From Epiperipatus broadwayi (taxonomy: Eukaryota; Onychophora; Udeonychophora; Euonychophora; Peripatidae): a stretch of 64,000 bases of DNA. The translations under genes and the position numbers were made by a program. Shown piece by piece: positions 1 to 12,100 of the stretch; within the stretch, counting starts at the first letter, position 1; each line of letters opens with the position of its first letter. The notes beneath the pieces are model-generated. The model saw only the letters and a list, made by a program, of their open reading frames with translations. It did no database searches and was not told where the DNA came from. The stretch is taken from NCBI GenBank assembly GCA_028023455.1, contig JAQFVV010006311.1, positions 1,908,147 to 1,972,146 of the forward strand, written 5' to 3'.

Positions 1-870
1 TTTATATTATCTTTATAAATAAGAAATTGAATGATCAAAACTGGAAAACAATTGATTAAAATGGACATTTTTATGCAAAATTTTTATAATTTATGAATTG
101 AAGAAATTTTTATTTGGACTTGCTAAAATTTATAGATTACTACATAATAAAATATTTCAAAAACATCAGATTAAATTTTAAATGCTTTGCCTTCATGTAT
201 TCAAGTTTTATTAGAAGGAATTCATTTTATTTGCTTTTTTTTTTGTTTTGTTTTATAATTTTTTTTTATGTAGTGTAAGTATGCATTTTAAACTAATTTT
301 AGTAATTTTAATATTTTATTTGCTTACAAACTATGAGTTATATTTTACTTTGAAGTGTGAAAGGTATTATAGTAGTGAAGTTTTTTAAGGACACACTTTT
401 TAAAATTTTATATATTTTTAGTGTATATATATAGAATTAGTTGCTATCATGGATTTTTAGTTTCCATGAAAATAGTGACAACTTTTACTTTTTTGATGTT
501 GTTAGAAAACCATCAATTATTAATTAAGAATCCTAAGACTAAACAAGTTTTCTCTGTTAACTTATATAATAGCTCTTTTTTTTTTTTTACTTCAAATCCA
601 AGTTATAATAAGGATTTAAACTCATAAAGTTATTTTTTATAGATGTATTAATTTATATGAGTAACAAAAATATATTTCAAGTCAATAAAGTGCAATTAAA
701 GAGTTTGAGTATGTGGAAAGATTAATGTATGAAGCATATGAATCAAAATCTTTAAGAAGTGTACATGTATTTACTTTCTTCTATAAATAATTTAGCATTT
801 TTATTTTATGCTAATCTCATGCTTGGAAGCAGTTTAGTGTCTCAATTTTATATATATATAATATAAAAGA
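1..870. other. intron stretch, nothing recognised
   Basis: A+T-rich sequence with homopolymer runs and a short TA microsatellite near 850. A 68-codon open frame near 421-627 follows an AG but shows no recognisable homology and no convincing donor, so it is not called as an exon. The region is taken as intron of the host gene because the first supported exon begins at 1758 with a splice acceptor. Confidence 0.5.
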
Positions 871-1186
871 CATATTTTACAGGTTCATCCATGTTAAAAA
901 TTTAAAAATTAATATACCGACGTTTCCACTTGATCACACAAGTCATCTGCTGGGTGATAAAATATAGAAATATGGTTGTAGAGGCACTACAATCACTGAT
1001 TTGAAAAAAAAACATTAAAGTTCCACCAACAGCAAAAATGTTAAATTAAGAATGTTTTTTAAAAAAATCTTTCCAAATAGGAGGAAGTTTGCATGTATCA
1101 TCTCACTTATTGATACAATCTGGCCTTTTAAGTATCTCAAGGGCTTATCCTGGTACTAGAAAAATCAATTTTATGACCTGAATAGT
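871..1186 (-). mobile_element. Penelope-like element, 3' end (left arm of head-to-head pair)
   Basis: Read on the minus strand this arm mirrors the sequence at 1187-1511 almost base for base, forming a long imperfect palindrome. It holds the end of a Penelope-like (PLE) polyprotein, the residues following the GIY-YIG endonuclease (a KRPDCINK-like and PPIWK-like ending), then a 3' untranslated part. The same protein ending occurs in the third copy at 17475-18000, which also retains GIY-YIG residues. This arm reaches slightly further into the coding part near the centre than its partner. It is truncated at its 5' side, as is usual for target-primed retroelements. Confidence 0.7.
914..957 (-). 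ncRNA. hammerhead-ribozyme-like motif in PLE 3' end (degenerate)
   Basis: On the minus strand: AGATGA (the CTGATGA core with a changed U4 position), a 4-5 bp stem II (CTTG with CAAG, loop GTGTGAT), GAAA, then CGTCGGTAT, which can form the tiny stem III seen in PLE hammerheads. Hammerhead motifs are established in PLE terminal repeats of many animals. The altered core suggests this copy no longer cleaves. Confidence 0.45.
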
Positions 1187-1511
1187 ACCAGGATCATATC
1201 CAGATGTGATAATCTCTACCAGTGCAAAATTAGAGAAGCCATTAAGATACTTAAAAGGCCAGATTGTATCAATAAGCGAGATGATACATGCAAACTTCCT
1301 CCTATTTGGAAAGATTTTTTTAAAAAACGTTCTTAATTTAACATTTTTGCTGTTGGTGGAACTTTAATGTTTTTTTTTCAAATCGATGATTGTAGCGTCT
1401 CTACAACCATATTTCTACCTTTTATCACCCAGTAGATGACTTGTGTGATCAAGTGGAAACGTCGGTATATTAATTTTTAAATTTTTAACATGGATAAACC
1501 TGCAAAATATG
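1187..1511 (+). mobile_element. Penelope-like element, 3' end (right arm of head-to-head pair)
   Basis: Plus-strand partner of the arm at 871-1186. Translating from about 1218 gives an REAIKILKRPDCINKRDD-type ending followed by KLPPIWK and a stop, the characteristic end of PLE proteins downstream of the GIY-YIG nuclease. A poly-T-rich 3' untranslated part with a hammerhead-like motif follows. Both arms are 5'-truncated at nearly the same point, so the two copies meet head to head at about 1186/1187. It lies 250 bp upstream of a host exon, in the intron. Confidence 0.72.
1424..1468 (+). ncRNA. hammerhead-ribozyme-like motif in PLE 3' end (degenerate)
   Basis: AGTAGATGA replaces the CTGATGA core, followed by stem II CTTG/CAAG, an intact GAAAC, and CGTCGGTAT with a possible two-base-pair stem III and cleavage triplet GTA. 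It is the mirror copy of 914-957; the two differ by a base in the first core segment. Architecture matches PLE hammerheads but the core is damaged. Confidence 0.45.
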
Positions 1512-1757
1512 TTTTTATATATGCAACCTGTGAAAATCTTCTTATCAACATATATATATATATATAAACTTTAAAAGGTTTGTGTAATTGTGCTGTTTAT
1601 AATTATTCAATTGTATTTATAAAGCAAAGTTAATTACTTTATTTAAGTTATATATCATTTTCATTATAGTGTTATATGCTTGTACTGTGATAAAATGATC
1701 ATAATCATTAAATGTATAATTCAATTGAATTATACATGTTTGTTTATATACTTTTAG

Positions 1758-1986
1758 GTTCTCCTATTATACCCATTGATAAGAAATATATTTTGGACGT
1801 TGTTAGTTCCAGTAATCTTGAGTTAGCATGGAATTCTGAGACTGCTTTGCTTTTATTATTACTTGGTGGTCTTTTTGAAGAGGCTATTCAGTTTTGTCTT
1901 ACTGTGAAAGATTGGAAAACTTCATTGATGCTTGTTACCACATTCCAATATTGTACAGAATCTTCAGAGGAATTATGTCACATAAA
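1758..1986 (+). CDS. CPLANE1: CPLANE1 internal exon (a)
   Basis: Exon of ciliogenesis and planar polarity effector 1, the large protein that with INTU, FUZ, WDPCP and RSG1 forms the CPLANE complex at the basal body, recruiting intraflagellar-transport-A proteins; human defects cause Joubert and oral-facial-digital syndromes. The exon follows a CTTTTAG acceptor and ends at a GTAAAA donor; 229 bases, starting and ending after two codon bases are pending or used so that it joins the exon at 12646 in phase (AA plus A gives Lys). The peptide includes LELAWNSETALLLLLLGG and DWKTSLML, matching my memory of the vertebrate protein's WNSETAL and GDWKT region. No start codon is expected: earlier exons lie upstream of the window. 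Confidence 0.85.
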
Positions 1987-3065
1987 GTAAAATTATTATT
2001 TTATTAATAGAAATAATAAATAACTAAAAAAACATTTGAATTAATTATAATAATGATTCTGAAAATTTAATTAATATAGCAAATTTTTTAGTAGTTTCAT
2101 AATGCATAAAAAAGCACAAAAACAAGATACAGATTTTAAATCATATTATTTTACTAAAAATGATCAAGTGTTTAATATAGTTTTGTTTCATTTTTTTTCA
2201 AAATTGGATCTATTTTTGCTAAATATAATTGTTTGCCTTCTTTATAATGTATTCATCAGTGAATGAATCATTATAATTAGAAGCAGTAATCCACCCTTTA
2301 TACTATTCCAGAGCAATCTATTGTAATCATTACATACTAGAAGATAATTCCATATTCCAATCTTCATACTAATCGTTTTTAATTGCATAGAAGAACTATA
2401 CAATAGGTTCTTTGATATACTGAGTCATTATATAAAAGATTTGTCAGTCCAAATTTTTCACTATAAGTTATAATTGTTATTTACTCATTTATAATTTTTA
2501 TTTTAACATTTTAATATTTGCATTTTAATTTGTATCCTTAATAAAAAAAATAAAAAAAACAAAGCACAGAGACTATTTATAATGATTTTTTTTTCTGTAC
2601 TTATTTATAGAATTTTGTGCAAGCAATGGAGTTTTGTGGATGTGTACAGCTGAATATATTACAAATATGTTACATCTAGGCTCCAACTTCATTTACAAAC
2701 ACAGAAAGATAGAATAGCTTCTAAACAGTCCACTGCCTTAAAGATCTTCCCAACAGCCCTGATAGAGGAACTATGAAGGGAAAGACATTATTTACTAACC
2801 TTGTCAGTTAGTGGGTGATCAACATTTACATAATTTTTATTATTATTTAGCTGTTAGTCATTGAATGATTACCCAGGCTCGCTATTTGCCACTTGCTGAC
2901 AACAAAAAAATTTTAAATTTAATGGAAAATTTTCAGATTTATCCAATCTAGATTTGAACTCAAACAATAGTCATGGCATATAGATTGGTTATTGCTGTAT
3001 CATGAAGCTTATGGGCAGTTATATAATAAAATAGTCTCAATAATTTTTCTGATTATATTTATCTA
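1987..3065. other. intron stretch, nothing recognised
   Basis: Start of the 10.7-kb intron between CPLANE1 exons a and b. A+T-rich sequence with no open frame of note and no recognisable repeat before the RTE-like copy. Confidence 0.5.
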
Positions 3066-5412
3066 AGGGCTTCAGAAATCAGTTTGCTGTTAATTGAAAA
3101 GAGATTCCTTACTCTCTCTTTGAGACCTTAAAAGCACTGAGCTGATAAATTCCTCTGACCACTCCATACATTCTTGCCATTGTGACTGTTATTACTATAT
3201 GATTAATTATATTGTATACAAACATGTATATAGCCTGCTTACCATCAAACATCTACTATCATGATGAGTTTATTGTTTTTATATCTAAGTTTAAAATCAA
3301 GAAACAACATGAACTTTCTTCTCAGTTACCTCACAGTTCGTAACTGAAATATCAATTGAGTTTTCTTAGAGTCAGCATGAATGTGTGTGTGAATGAACTT
3401 TTTTTAAAATAGATATTTACAATCATGACAGACAAAGCTAAATTATGGCTTTCATTCCCAGGAGTTGTAAGATCATCAGCCAAGGTAGCGATGGGCAGCT
3501 AAATATGGAGGGTGATTGTGACTCAGCTTGTCAATTTGATAATGACCTTTTATTTAGGTACTGGAAGCATTCCGATGACTTTATAGCAGAATTATATTAT
3601 ATTTTGACTACCAGAAAATATGTATTTCAAGATTATAATGTTCTTAACAGAGTAAACACATAATGTGATTTCATTTATTGGAATGTAAACTATGCTTTAA
3701 CAAGAAAGACAAAAATTATTAAGAAAAACAATATTCATAGTTAATATTCCCAATCTTCAGAGACATTCCAATTAATTTAAATTAAAACTTGCAAATCATT
3801 TTTAAATATTAATAGATTTTGATGATGACTCAGATTTGAATGAAACAATAGAAAAATAATTGATACACTATTAAGAACTGCAACAAAGGCAAAACAAAAA
3901 TTTACCAGTGAATTTTCTACTGAGACAAGATAATATATGAAGAAAAGAAATAATATGAAAATATATATTGAAATGATTCATTAAGAGGAATTGTACATCT
4001 CGTGTTTTATAATATGGTTTGAAAAATAATTAGCTGTAGAAGAGAGTAAAAATCTCAAAAATGTTAAACAACATCTTGGTTTTGATAGGAAACATTTTTT
4101 GCAATAAAAAGAAAAAATGGAACTAATAATAAAAAGAGAGATGACTTCATGAACTATGTAAAGAGAATTATTTAGTAATATAGAACATGAAAACAAAATA
4201 TACACTACAGTTGTTACATCTTCTGAATTGCTCAGTTAGTATAAATGGAGGCATTTAATTAGTTCTATGAAAAAGACAAAAGCTTCAATAAATGTTTTAT
4301 AAAAGTTGATATTAAAAGAAGCAGTTAAAAAGAATAGAAAAATTGTTGACAAAGATATATATCAAATGCCTAAATGATAAAGATGTACCAGTTGATTGGA
4401 AAAAAGCTGTAGTGACATGGTTATTTAAGAATAGTGATAAAGGAGAAATTACAAATTACAGACTTATCTGTCTTCTACTATTTCTATACAAAATCTTTAT
4501 CAAAATAATCACAATTCATTCTCAGCAAAGTTTGAATTTTAATCAATCAAAAGAACTAGCTAGATTTAAAAGTTGATCTAGTATAGTGGATCACATTTAA
4601 GTATTGAAGTTATAGAAAGGATAAGTAAATTGTCACTATGCTTTGTATTTGTAGATTATGAAAAGGCATTTGATTTTATAAACATTATTGCAGTAATTAA
4701 AGCATTGAATCATCTGTTCTGAAGAATAATTATCGAAATGCAATAGCAATGATTAGATAAATACTGAATGAACATTAAAATTGAGAAGAATGTATTACAT
4801 AACTCTATCACATGATTTCATCATACTCATTGATATTTTAGCAACATAATTTTTTCTTTACCATCTCTATGCCATCTACTGTAATTAACTTACCTAAATC
4901 TTTCAGAAGGTGACATAGTGGTGGTGAAGAAAAATATATTAAAGAAGGATGTACAACAGGCTGATTCCATTTCTCCAAAACTTATATCAGTTTTTCAAGA
5001 AATATTTTGTGGATTAAAATGAGAATCTAAGATAGTGAGATTATTTTAGTCATTTAGATTTTGTAAATGATGTAGTTGTTTTGCAAATAATGCTTCAGAT
5101 TTTTAAAAAAATATTCTAAGATTTATCAGATAAAAACAAGGAAGTAGGACTATAAGTAAAGTAAATGCTAAAAAAATTAAAATAATGTTTAATGGGTTTT
5201 CTTAAAAGAACAAAATAAAGATTGATAATGATGAATTAGAAGTTAACAACTATAAAGATCAAAACATCACTTGATCACCATTTCATATGCTTACACATGC
5301 TGTTACTAAGTTGTAGCAAACTCTCCATACAGTAGTCCCACCAAGTGCAACCCTTTGTAATCAATGGATGCAGGAAGCATAAAATCCCTATCTAATGCCT
5401 ACTCATCCACCA

Positions 5413-5454
5413 TCCCCAGACTAGTTTCTAGCTTATGGCTTTCATCAGTGAGGA
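5413..5454 (-). ncRNA. hammerhead ribozyme candidate, left arm
   Basis: Minus strand, 42 nt in order: TCCTCA (stem I), CTGATGA (core), AAGC-CATAA-GCTA (stem II with one A.A mismatch next to the core and a 5-nt loop), GAAA followed by C-TA-G (stem III of two pairs), TC (cleavage site in the GTC triplet), TGGGGA (stem I, six pairs with the first segment including one G.U). All the invariant core bases of a type I hammerhead are present. The unusual parts are the very short stem III and the mismatch at the base of stem II, so activity is uncertain. Confidence 0.6.
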
Positions 5455-5788
5455 GTCTTAGAATGAAAGCATGGCACCTAGATCTTAGGATCTAATGCAA
5501 CCCTCCATCAGACACCTTTTATTTATTTGGTTAACTATAAAGATAGGAGCTATCCTGCCCATAGGATAATGGTAACTATGGTTTTGAAAAACCAAAGACA
5601 TCAAAATGTATAGATGTTGAACTGAGTTTAGATCTATATGACTACAAGTGAATGAGCTTCGGTGGGAAACATTAAGGTGTTTTTAACTTGGGCTCCTAGC
5701 TTTATAGTCAACTAAATAAGTAAAAGGTGGCTGCTGGAGGGTTGCATTACATCCTAAGATCCATGTACAGTGCTCTCAAATCCAAGGC

Positions 5789-5830
5789 TCTTCGCTGATG
5801 AAAGCCACAAACTAGAAACTAGTCTGGGGA
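5789..5830 (+). ncRNA. hammerhead ribozyme candidate, right arm
   Basis: Plus strand, same 42-nt design as in the left arm: TCTTCG, CTGATGA, AAGC-CACAA-ACTA, GAAAC, TA, GTC, TGGGGA. Core bases are intact. Stem I keeps six pairs through G.U wobbles; stem II is weakened by a C.A mismatch. It reads in the opposite direction from the left-arm motif. Confidence 0.55.
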
Positions 5831-6600
5831 TGTGGGATGAGTAGGCACTAGATAAGGATTTTATGTGCAAGCCTTCCTGCAACCATTGATTACAAAGACT
5901 TGCACTTGGTGGCACTGCTTAATGGAGAGTTTCGTACTCTTATCAACTACAAATATCTTGGTCAGTTGATAAACACATAGCTTAATAGTTGAAATTAATA
6001 ATAGAGTTAGACTTGGATAGAGTGTTTTTACTAGAAATAATTTAATATTAAAAGGAACTAGAAGGTTTTTTATAAATATGTTTTACTAATTCTTGCTTAT
6101 TGATCTGAGACTTCAGCACTTAACAGAAGATCAATACAGAGACTTAATGAACTATACCTATGTGTTTGAAAAGGAAGGTTTTTAATAAATGTGTTTTTTC
6201 CACTTCTTACTTATAGATCTGAGACTTGGAACATTAACAAAAGAGTAGTATAGAGACTTCAGACTATTTGATTAGATATGGAGAGAAGTATATTACAAGT
6301 AATAAGAAGGGATCAAAAACGAAATATAGGTATGAGGAACAAACAGGTGTTATTGACCTTGTTAAAAGAATTGAGGAACTAAAATGGAACTGGGCTGGAT
6401 GTATTAGTAGAGGATATGATAACAGATAGACAGTTGAAGTTATAAATGGATCCACAAGAAATTATAAAAAATGTGGAAAGAAACCGCATGTGAGACAGAT
6501 GGATGAAATAAGGAAGTTTGGAGGCATGATGTGAAGAAGAGAAGCTAGATATTCGAGAAACTGGATTAAACTTGGAGGGATCTTCATTTTGCAGTGAATC

Positions 6601-9084
6601 AATAATGGCTAAAAATGACAATGATTTATCTAAAGTAACAATTTGTCTGGTACACTAATTATTATTATTTGTAATAAATTAATCTTTCAAACATTTAAAC
6701 TTAATTTTTTTTAAATATTTGGGAATGTAAATAATTCTTATTTATAGATATTAAGAATTTCTAATTATATATAAAAAATATATTTTATCAAACAGATGTC
6801 ATATTTCATCAGTGATTGCACTTAATATAGATTGAGATAATTTCTTTCCATATTCTTAATGCATTAAACTTTTTTTTTTTTTACAAATATTAAACATCTG
6901 AATTACATGAAGTATTATCTATAATTGTTTAACTTTATTAATATTATTTTCTGGTTTCATGTTGTCACAGTATAGAAACCAAAACACCATTTTTGCATTA
7001 AAATATGGACATTATTTCAGAAGATATTCAAAGACTTGGAAAGACAAGTGAAGTATGATTTCCCAACATTGATTTGGTAAAAACAATGACATGTTCTTTT
7101 TGTAATATAGAGATGTAAGCTATATAGAAAGCTTAAAATATTATGTAAGATGAAGAATTTCAGAAGGTGCTTACAAGATTATTGAAAGATATGACTCACT
7201 TCCCATGTCAAGATATAAAATTTCAAATAAAGTTATTAATCATAGCCTAAAAATTAATTATTGTCACTAAAGATTAATGTTATTTCATGGTGCTTTTTTT
7301 TTTATCATTTTAATGTCTACATTAGTTAAATAAGATCATGGACTGCAATAGGATAGAAACTTTACTAATTGAACATTCAATATTTTAACTCATTTCAATG
7401 AATACTATTTGTTTGATCATAAGGATGTCATCTTGTTTCACAATTTTGAAATGCAAATTGATTAATTAATATATACATTTTGGTTATAGGACTGTCTATG
7501 AAATTATATAGATGTGCCATAATTAATGACTGAACTGTTCCAGTCATTGATAATTGGTATAGAGAATATTTTTTTGATGAAAACTAGAAGTTAGTTTTTA
7601 GAATTTTGTAGGTTGTATGTGGTATACTGCACACACAATACTGCTTTCTGAAATTTTTCACTTAATATCCAAATAAAATTGTTCAAATTTTTACAACTCT
7701 CAGACTTAATTTTAGTATGAATTGTGATTTAGTGAGTTTTTTATTTAAAAAAAAATAAGTGCAATACGATATAGTAAATAAAATAGTATATATATATAAT
7801 TTAAAATAAAATTAGGAAAGAAAAAAAAAAACCTTAAATATCCTTAAGTTAATAAGCCAAATTAACATGAGCACCATATCTTTATTTATTTAACTTTTTA
7901 AAAATAGCATCTTTATTTAACTCAATTTATGATTTTTATTAATAAAAAGTACAAATGAAGACAAGTTGACAAGTTATTAATTAAAAAAAAGGGGGAAAGA
8001 AAACGTATTTCTGAATAAACTAACTATTAAAATAAAAACTAATCAGTAAATTTGTATTATTTTTGTTTATAATAATAAAAAGTATTGAAAATGCATATGT
8101 TTACATATATTAAAATTAGTCGTTATCATATTTTATATTCACATTTATTATATAAGTTTTAAAAACATAGGAGCTTTATAATGAAAATGAAGGAAGCAAG
8201 TAAAAAATGTATTGGTAAGTGATTGGTATAGTGAAAGGTAGAGAAAATCAAGAACACCATATTTATAGTATCATATAAGGTGATATGCATGATATTTTTG
8301 ACTACAATGAGCTGATAAAAAGAATATCTGTAACATTTTTGAATGGGCTGGAATATTTTTTGTAATATTCTGAATACAAGTTCAAATGCTGATTTAAACT
8401 TTAACAGCAATGCAGATGATCCTGTGAAATTATTACAATGGAATTTTCACTTAATAAATTAGTTTGTGTAGATTTTATAGGATAATACTGGCTGCTTCTT
8501 GTACTACTGATGATATTACTTGAACTAGTTTTTAAAGGAAATGGGGATGAAAATTTTTAGGCAGTTCATGTTATATCTCTTTTATAGCCAGATTGACACA
8601 AGTACATACATTTAATCGAGCATTGTGCTAATGGCAATCTCTGTATAAACTGACTTTAACTGTATATAAAGTACAGTGAATTTTACAATAGCCTTAAATT
8701 CAGATCTGATCTTGTTCTTAGATAGAAGTATTATGACATTTTTATTGATGCTTAAAGAATTAATTTGTTTGGTACAAAATTAATTATAGATTACATTCAT
8801 ATAGATAAAATGCTTGTAAATGGCAAAGTATATTATATTCACAGTTAGAATTGGTGTGAGATTTAAATTTAACAATTTTTTCATAATGATTGAGATTTGC
8901 TAATTGTAGATTGGATAATAATGCATTTTCATAATTGAGTATTGACAGTATATTTGTGAAATGTGGAGTAAAATAAATAATTAAATAGTTAATAGTTTAA
9001 TGCTTGGAAGTTCATAAAAGTTTGAGCATCTGTTATAATAGAGCTTGGTTATTATCCATGGATTTTGGATTCTAAAATTTTTCA
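6601..9084. other. intron stretch, nothing recognised
   Basis: A+T-rich intron sequence. Several 60-80 codon open frames occur on both strands but none has recognisable homology, compositional signal or splice borders in phase with the host gene. Confidence 0.5.
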
Positions 9085-9145
9085 CTCTACCACTGCGCTA
9101 AACCATACAAGGCAAAAACTTTACCCTTGCTGGGAATACAACCTG
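9085..9145 (-). repeat. possible tRNA-derived SINE fragment
   Basis: On the minus strand TTAGCGCAGTGGTAGAG resembles a tRNA A box (RNA polymerase III promoter element), and GGTTGTATTCCC a few bases upstream of it resembles a B box. B before A suggests the junction of two tRNA-like monomers rather than one tRNA. Too short and damaged to fold as a tRNA. Confidence 0.35.
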
Positions 9146-12100
9146 AGTGAAAACCATGTATTTTAACCATAAGTAAAAAGAAAGGCTATGATAGTGTATG
9201 TAAGCCAAGAAGTATTTTACTTTTTAATATATGTATCTTTATTGACCATTTTTTTAAGTAAATGATGATGTGTAGATTGTAGATTATCAACAAAAATCTG
9301 GTTGGAGCTATAATCTTCCTGAATATAGAAAACATTTTGAATCTCATAGGTTTATTTTTAAAAAAATCTATATTTGCTTGAATTCCATCTCACTTTAGCT
9401 TAAATTTAAACCTTAACCATTTTAAATACTGTGGAAAGTTGTATACATTCTAGTAGGTTTTGTGCAATTAGTAATCTAGATATCTTATTAATTATTTATC
9501 TAATTTAATCAGGTATTATTATTATTTTGTAGTAAACTTAAATTATAGCATTCTTGAGATAAGTTTGTTATTGAAATTATGACAAAATAGAAAAGATTAA
9601 AGATTGACAATGGTCTTTGAATTTAGAATTATTGGAGGAAATGCAATATACTATACAAACAGTACTATTAAGAAGAAAAAAAAATCCACTTTTGGTATTG
9701 GCAAAATGTTAAGAGAATGTGTGAAGCATTTATGAAGCTATATATTGAATATATTAAGAAGTTCTTAGTGTAACCTGATTAAAATTGTAAATGATTTTTA
9801 ACATCCTGCTGGTAAATTCATTACAATCTAATAAGAGCAGTTTGAAATCCATTTGAACTTTATGGCATTTGCAATGATCTTTTAATTTAAAATTCATTGA
9901 GCATTACTGATAAATGTATTATTTATAAAAAAAATTTTAATGATATTTTATTTTTGAATGAGGATACTGGAATACTGCAACTGATTTAATATAGTTAACA
10001 AATTATTCTCATATAACTTGATCTTATTTAAAGTCTGATTTTTAATACAAAGATTGACTTTGCCTTGGGGATTCAGCGATATTATGTGGATAATTTATTT
10101 GTATATCTCTTCTTGACACATTGCAAGTCCTAGGATATTATTTTAAGTCAGATTTTGTAGGAGTGATGGAGCAGAGCTTTGTGCTTGTATAATCTTGTCT
10201 AATGATAGGTCAAACAGTTCTTGTTCTGGAAAATCGGAAATAAATATACATAATGACTTTTCTATTGTCTGACCTTTTCATAACTCACAGACTGTAATGA
10301 AATATTTTGAAAAATATGGTTTTTTATGAACTCTGATAGTTAAAGCTTAAGCTGTCTGTCTACTGTAAGTCATCTAGGGAAAGAGGAAAAAAAATCTACT
10401 TTTTAATGATAATTGTATACCTCTACTAGATTTATTTATCTAAAAGACATATTTAATTATTGTTACTTTTCTATGTTCTGCTATTAGTTACCACAAGAAT
10501 TGTCAGACTGATTACTTACCAGTGTGATAATTTACAGATATATAATCTGTAGTTAATTTAATAACATTTTGATTGAACCATTTAATTAACACAGGTAAAA
10601 ACTTAATCTTTTGAATGCTATTGTGGAAGTTGATCATTGACAAATATCTCAAATTATAAGTACGAACTTCCAATCCTGTATGAGAAATTAGGAAACATTT
10701 CTTTTTGAATTGTATTAGATATTTTTCTTCTTTTTATTATCTAGTACAGATCTTTGTTTAGAAGTGTTTTAATTTGTATTTCTACAGATATTTTTAGTCC
10801 TAAGCTCTGAAATAAATAAAAAAAGACTCAGCTAAATAAAATCAGAGTAATTTAATGAGACCATTAGAAATAAATCATTTAATTTAATTGATCTGTTGGA
10901 TGCATATACTTATTGTCAACACAAAAGAAACCATGGACATTTACAACAACTTTTTTTTAATACTTGCTGAATTTTACAAGTGTTATTTTTTGCAGATTTG
11001 TATTTTGTTGCATACCAGTTACAATGAGATGCAGTTTCATCATGATATATAAACCTCTCATTATTTGCATTGTATATCAACTCTGATAAAAATTTCCATG
11101 ATTCTGTAAAATCTTTTATCTTGATTAAATTTTAAGAATATATAGTCATTAGTCAATATCTGTCTTCAGTGTTTTTAAAAACATCTCCATTATTATTTTT
11201 AATATATTGTATATGAAATTATTTTAAAATGATTTTTTAATCCATGATATTTTGCTTGACTATAATTTGCTTTCACCACAATTGTCCAATAGCTTTATGA
11301 ACTTAGTGCTAGCTATGTCTAGCATTATAAGTTTGTTTATTTTTGACTATTTAAATAATTTCAACCAAAACATAAAAATCTAGACTGTCTTCAAATTCAC
11401 AATGAGAATTTCATTTATTTAATATGGTGTAATCATTTTGATGATAACTCACTGTCTTTATTATATAAGAAATTTGTAATAATTTTTTTATTTCTTATGA
11501 CAAAATCATATTGACTTCTTTTTTTTTTATCTTTATGGTCATTCATTTACATGATTATTTGCTTTATTCTAAGAGCCTATTCACATTTTTAAATACTTGG
11601 TTTATATTATTAACTGATGGATTTTAATGAATACAATATCAGTTTTATGTGATTGTTTCTTTATGAATACTTATTGGTGATAATAATTAATTTATATTCA
11701 GTGCTGATAGAGTGCCAAATCTATAGTATACTCATTAAAGAAATTTCTTTTAGTCAACATTTGGTCAGACTGCAGAAATGATTGGGGAATATAATTATTA
11801 CAAGATATTATTAAACATTGTTTTTAATGACTACTCCTATTCATTAAAATGCAATTCAAAAAAAGAATCAGCCACAGGGATATATAACCCAGACCTCATT
11901 ACAAAGAAGCTGCAAACTAGAGTGGGAATTATTAATGAATTTAATCAATGTGGAAAATATTAGAAATTTGAATAGTGAGGACTTTAAGAATTTCTTATCT
12001 CAAATTATAAATTTCAATATTTGATCATCAAATTGACCAACCTATTTATAAATTGCATTTTGTAAGTCTGAAACAAATTGTTAAATCAGTAGTACTGTTT

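Larger units (their letters stand above)
5261..5941. mobile_element. palindromic (inverted-dimer) element carrying hammerhead motifs, copy 1
   Basis: A long imperfect inverted repeat: left arm 5261-5550, right arm 5692-5941, about 140 bp of spacer. It interrupts RTE copy 1 exactly where the reading TTACAAATACCTTGG should run, and is flanked by near-identical 16-nt sequences (5245-5260 and 5942-5957, three mismatches) best read as an aged target-site duplication of 14-16 bp. Such a length fits target-primed reverse transcription better than a DNA transposon. It has no protein-coding capacity. Each arm contains a 42-nt hammerhead-like motif, in opposite orientation. Related copies lie at 14957-16225, 20118-20355, 25850-26220, 40352-40690 and a 44-bp remnant at 29149-29192. 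Confidence 0.75.
3066..6600 (+). mobile_element. decayed RTE-like LINE, copy 1
   Basis: Aligns by eye along its length to the well preserved copy at 36821-40119, starting at the same 5' untranslated sequence (CAGAAA..AGTTTGCT) and ending next to the same 3' terminus (TTTTGCAGTGAATCAATAATGG). The open frame at 3445-3663 keeps the conserved N-terminal region and then jumps to the end of the endonuclease (LYYILTTRKY), so about 600 bp of endonuclease coding sequence is deleted. The reverse-transcriptase part (near 4340-5230) is full of stops and indels. About 150 foreign bases lie at 4793-4945, and a palindromic element splits it at 5261-5941. Much older than copy 2. Confidence 0.8.

Noticed and set aside
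421-627. 68-codon open frame after an AG as a possible upstream host exon
   Set aside because: No homology to CPLANE1 that I can see, no convincing donor, and an A+T-driven composition.
11778-11963. 61-codon open frame (ATGIYNPDLITKK...) as an exon or transposase piece
   Set aside because: No family recognised, and the host exons at 1986 and 12646 already join in phase without it.
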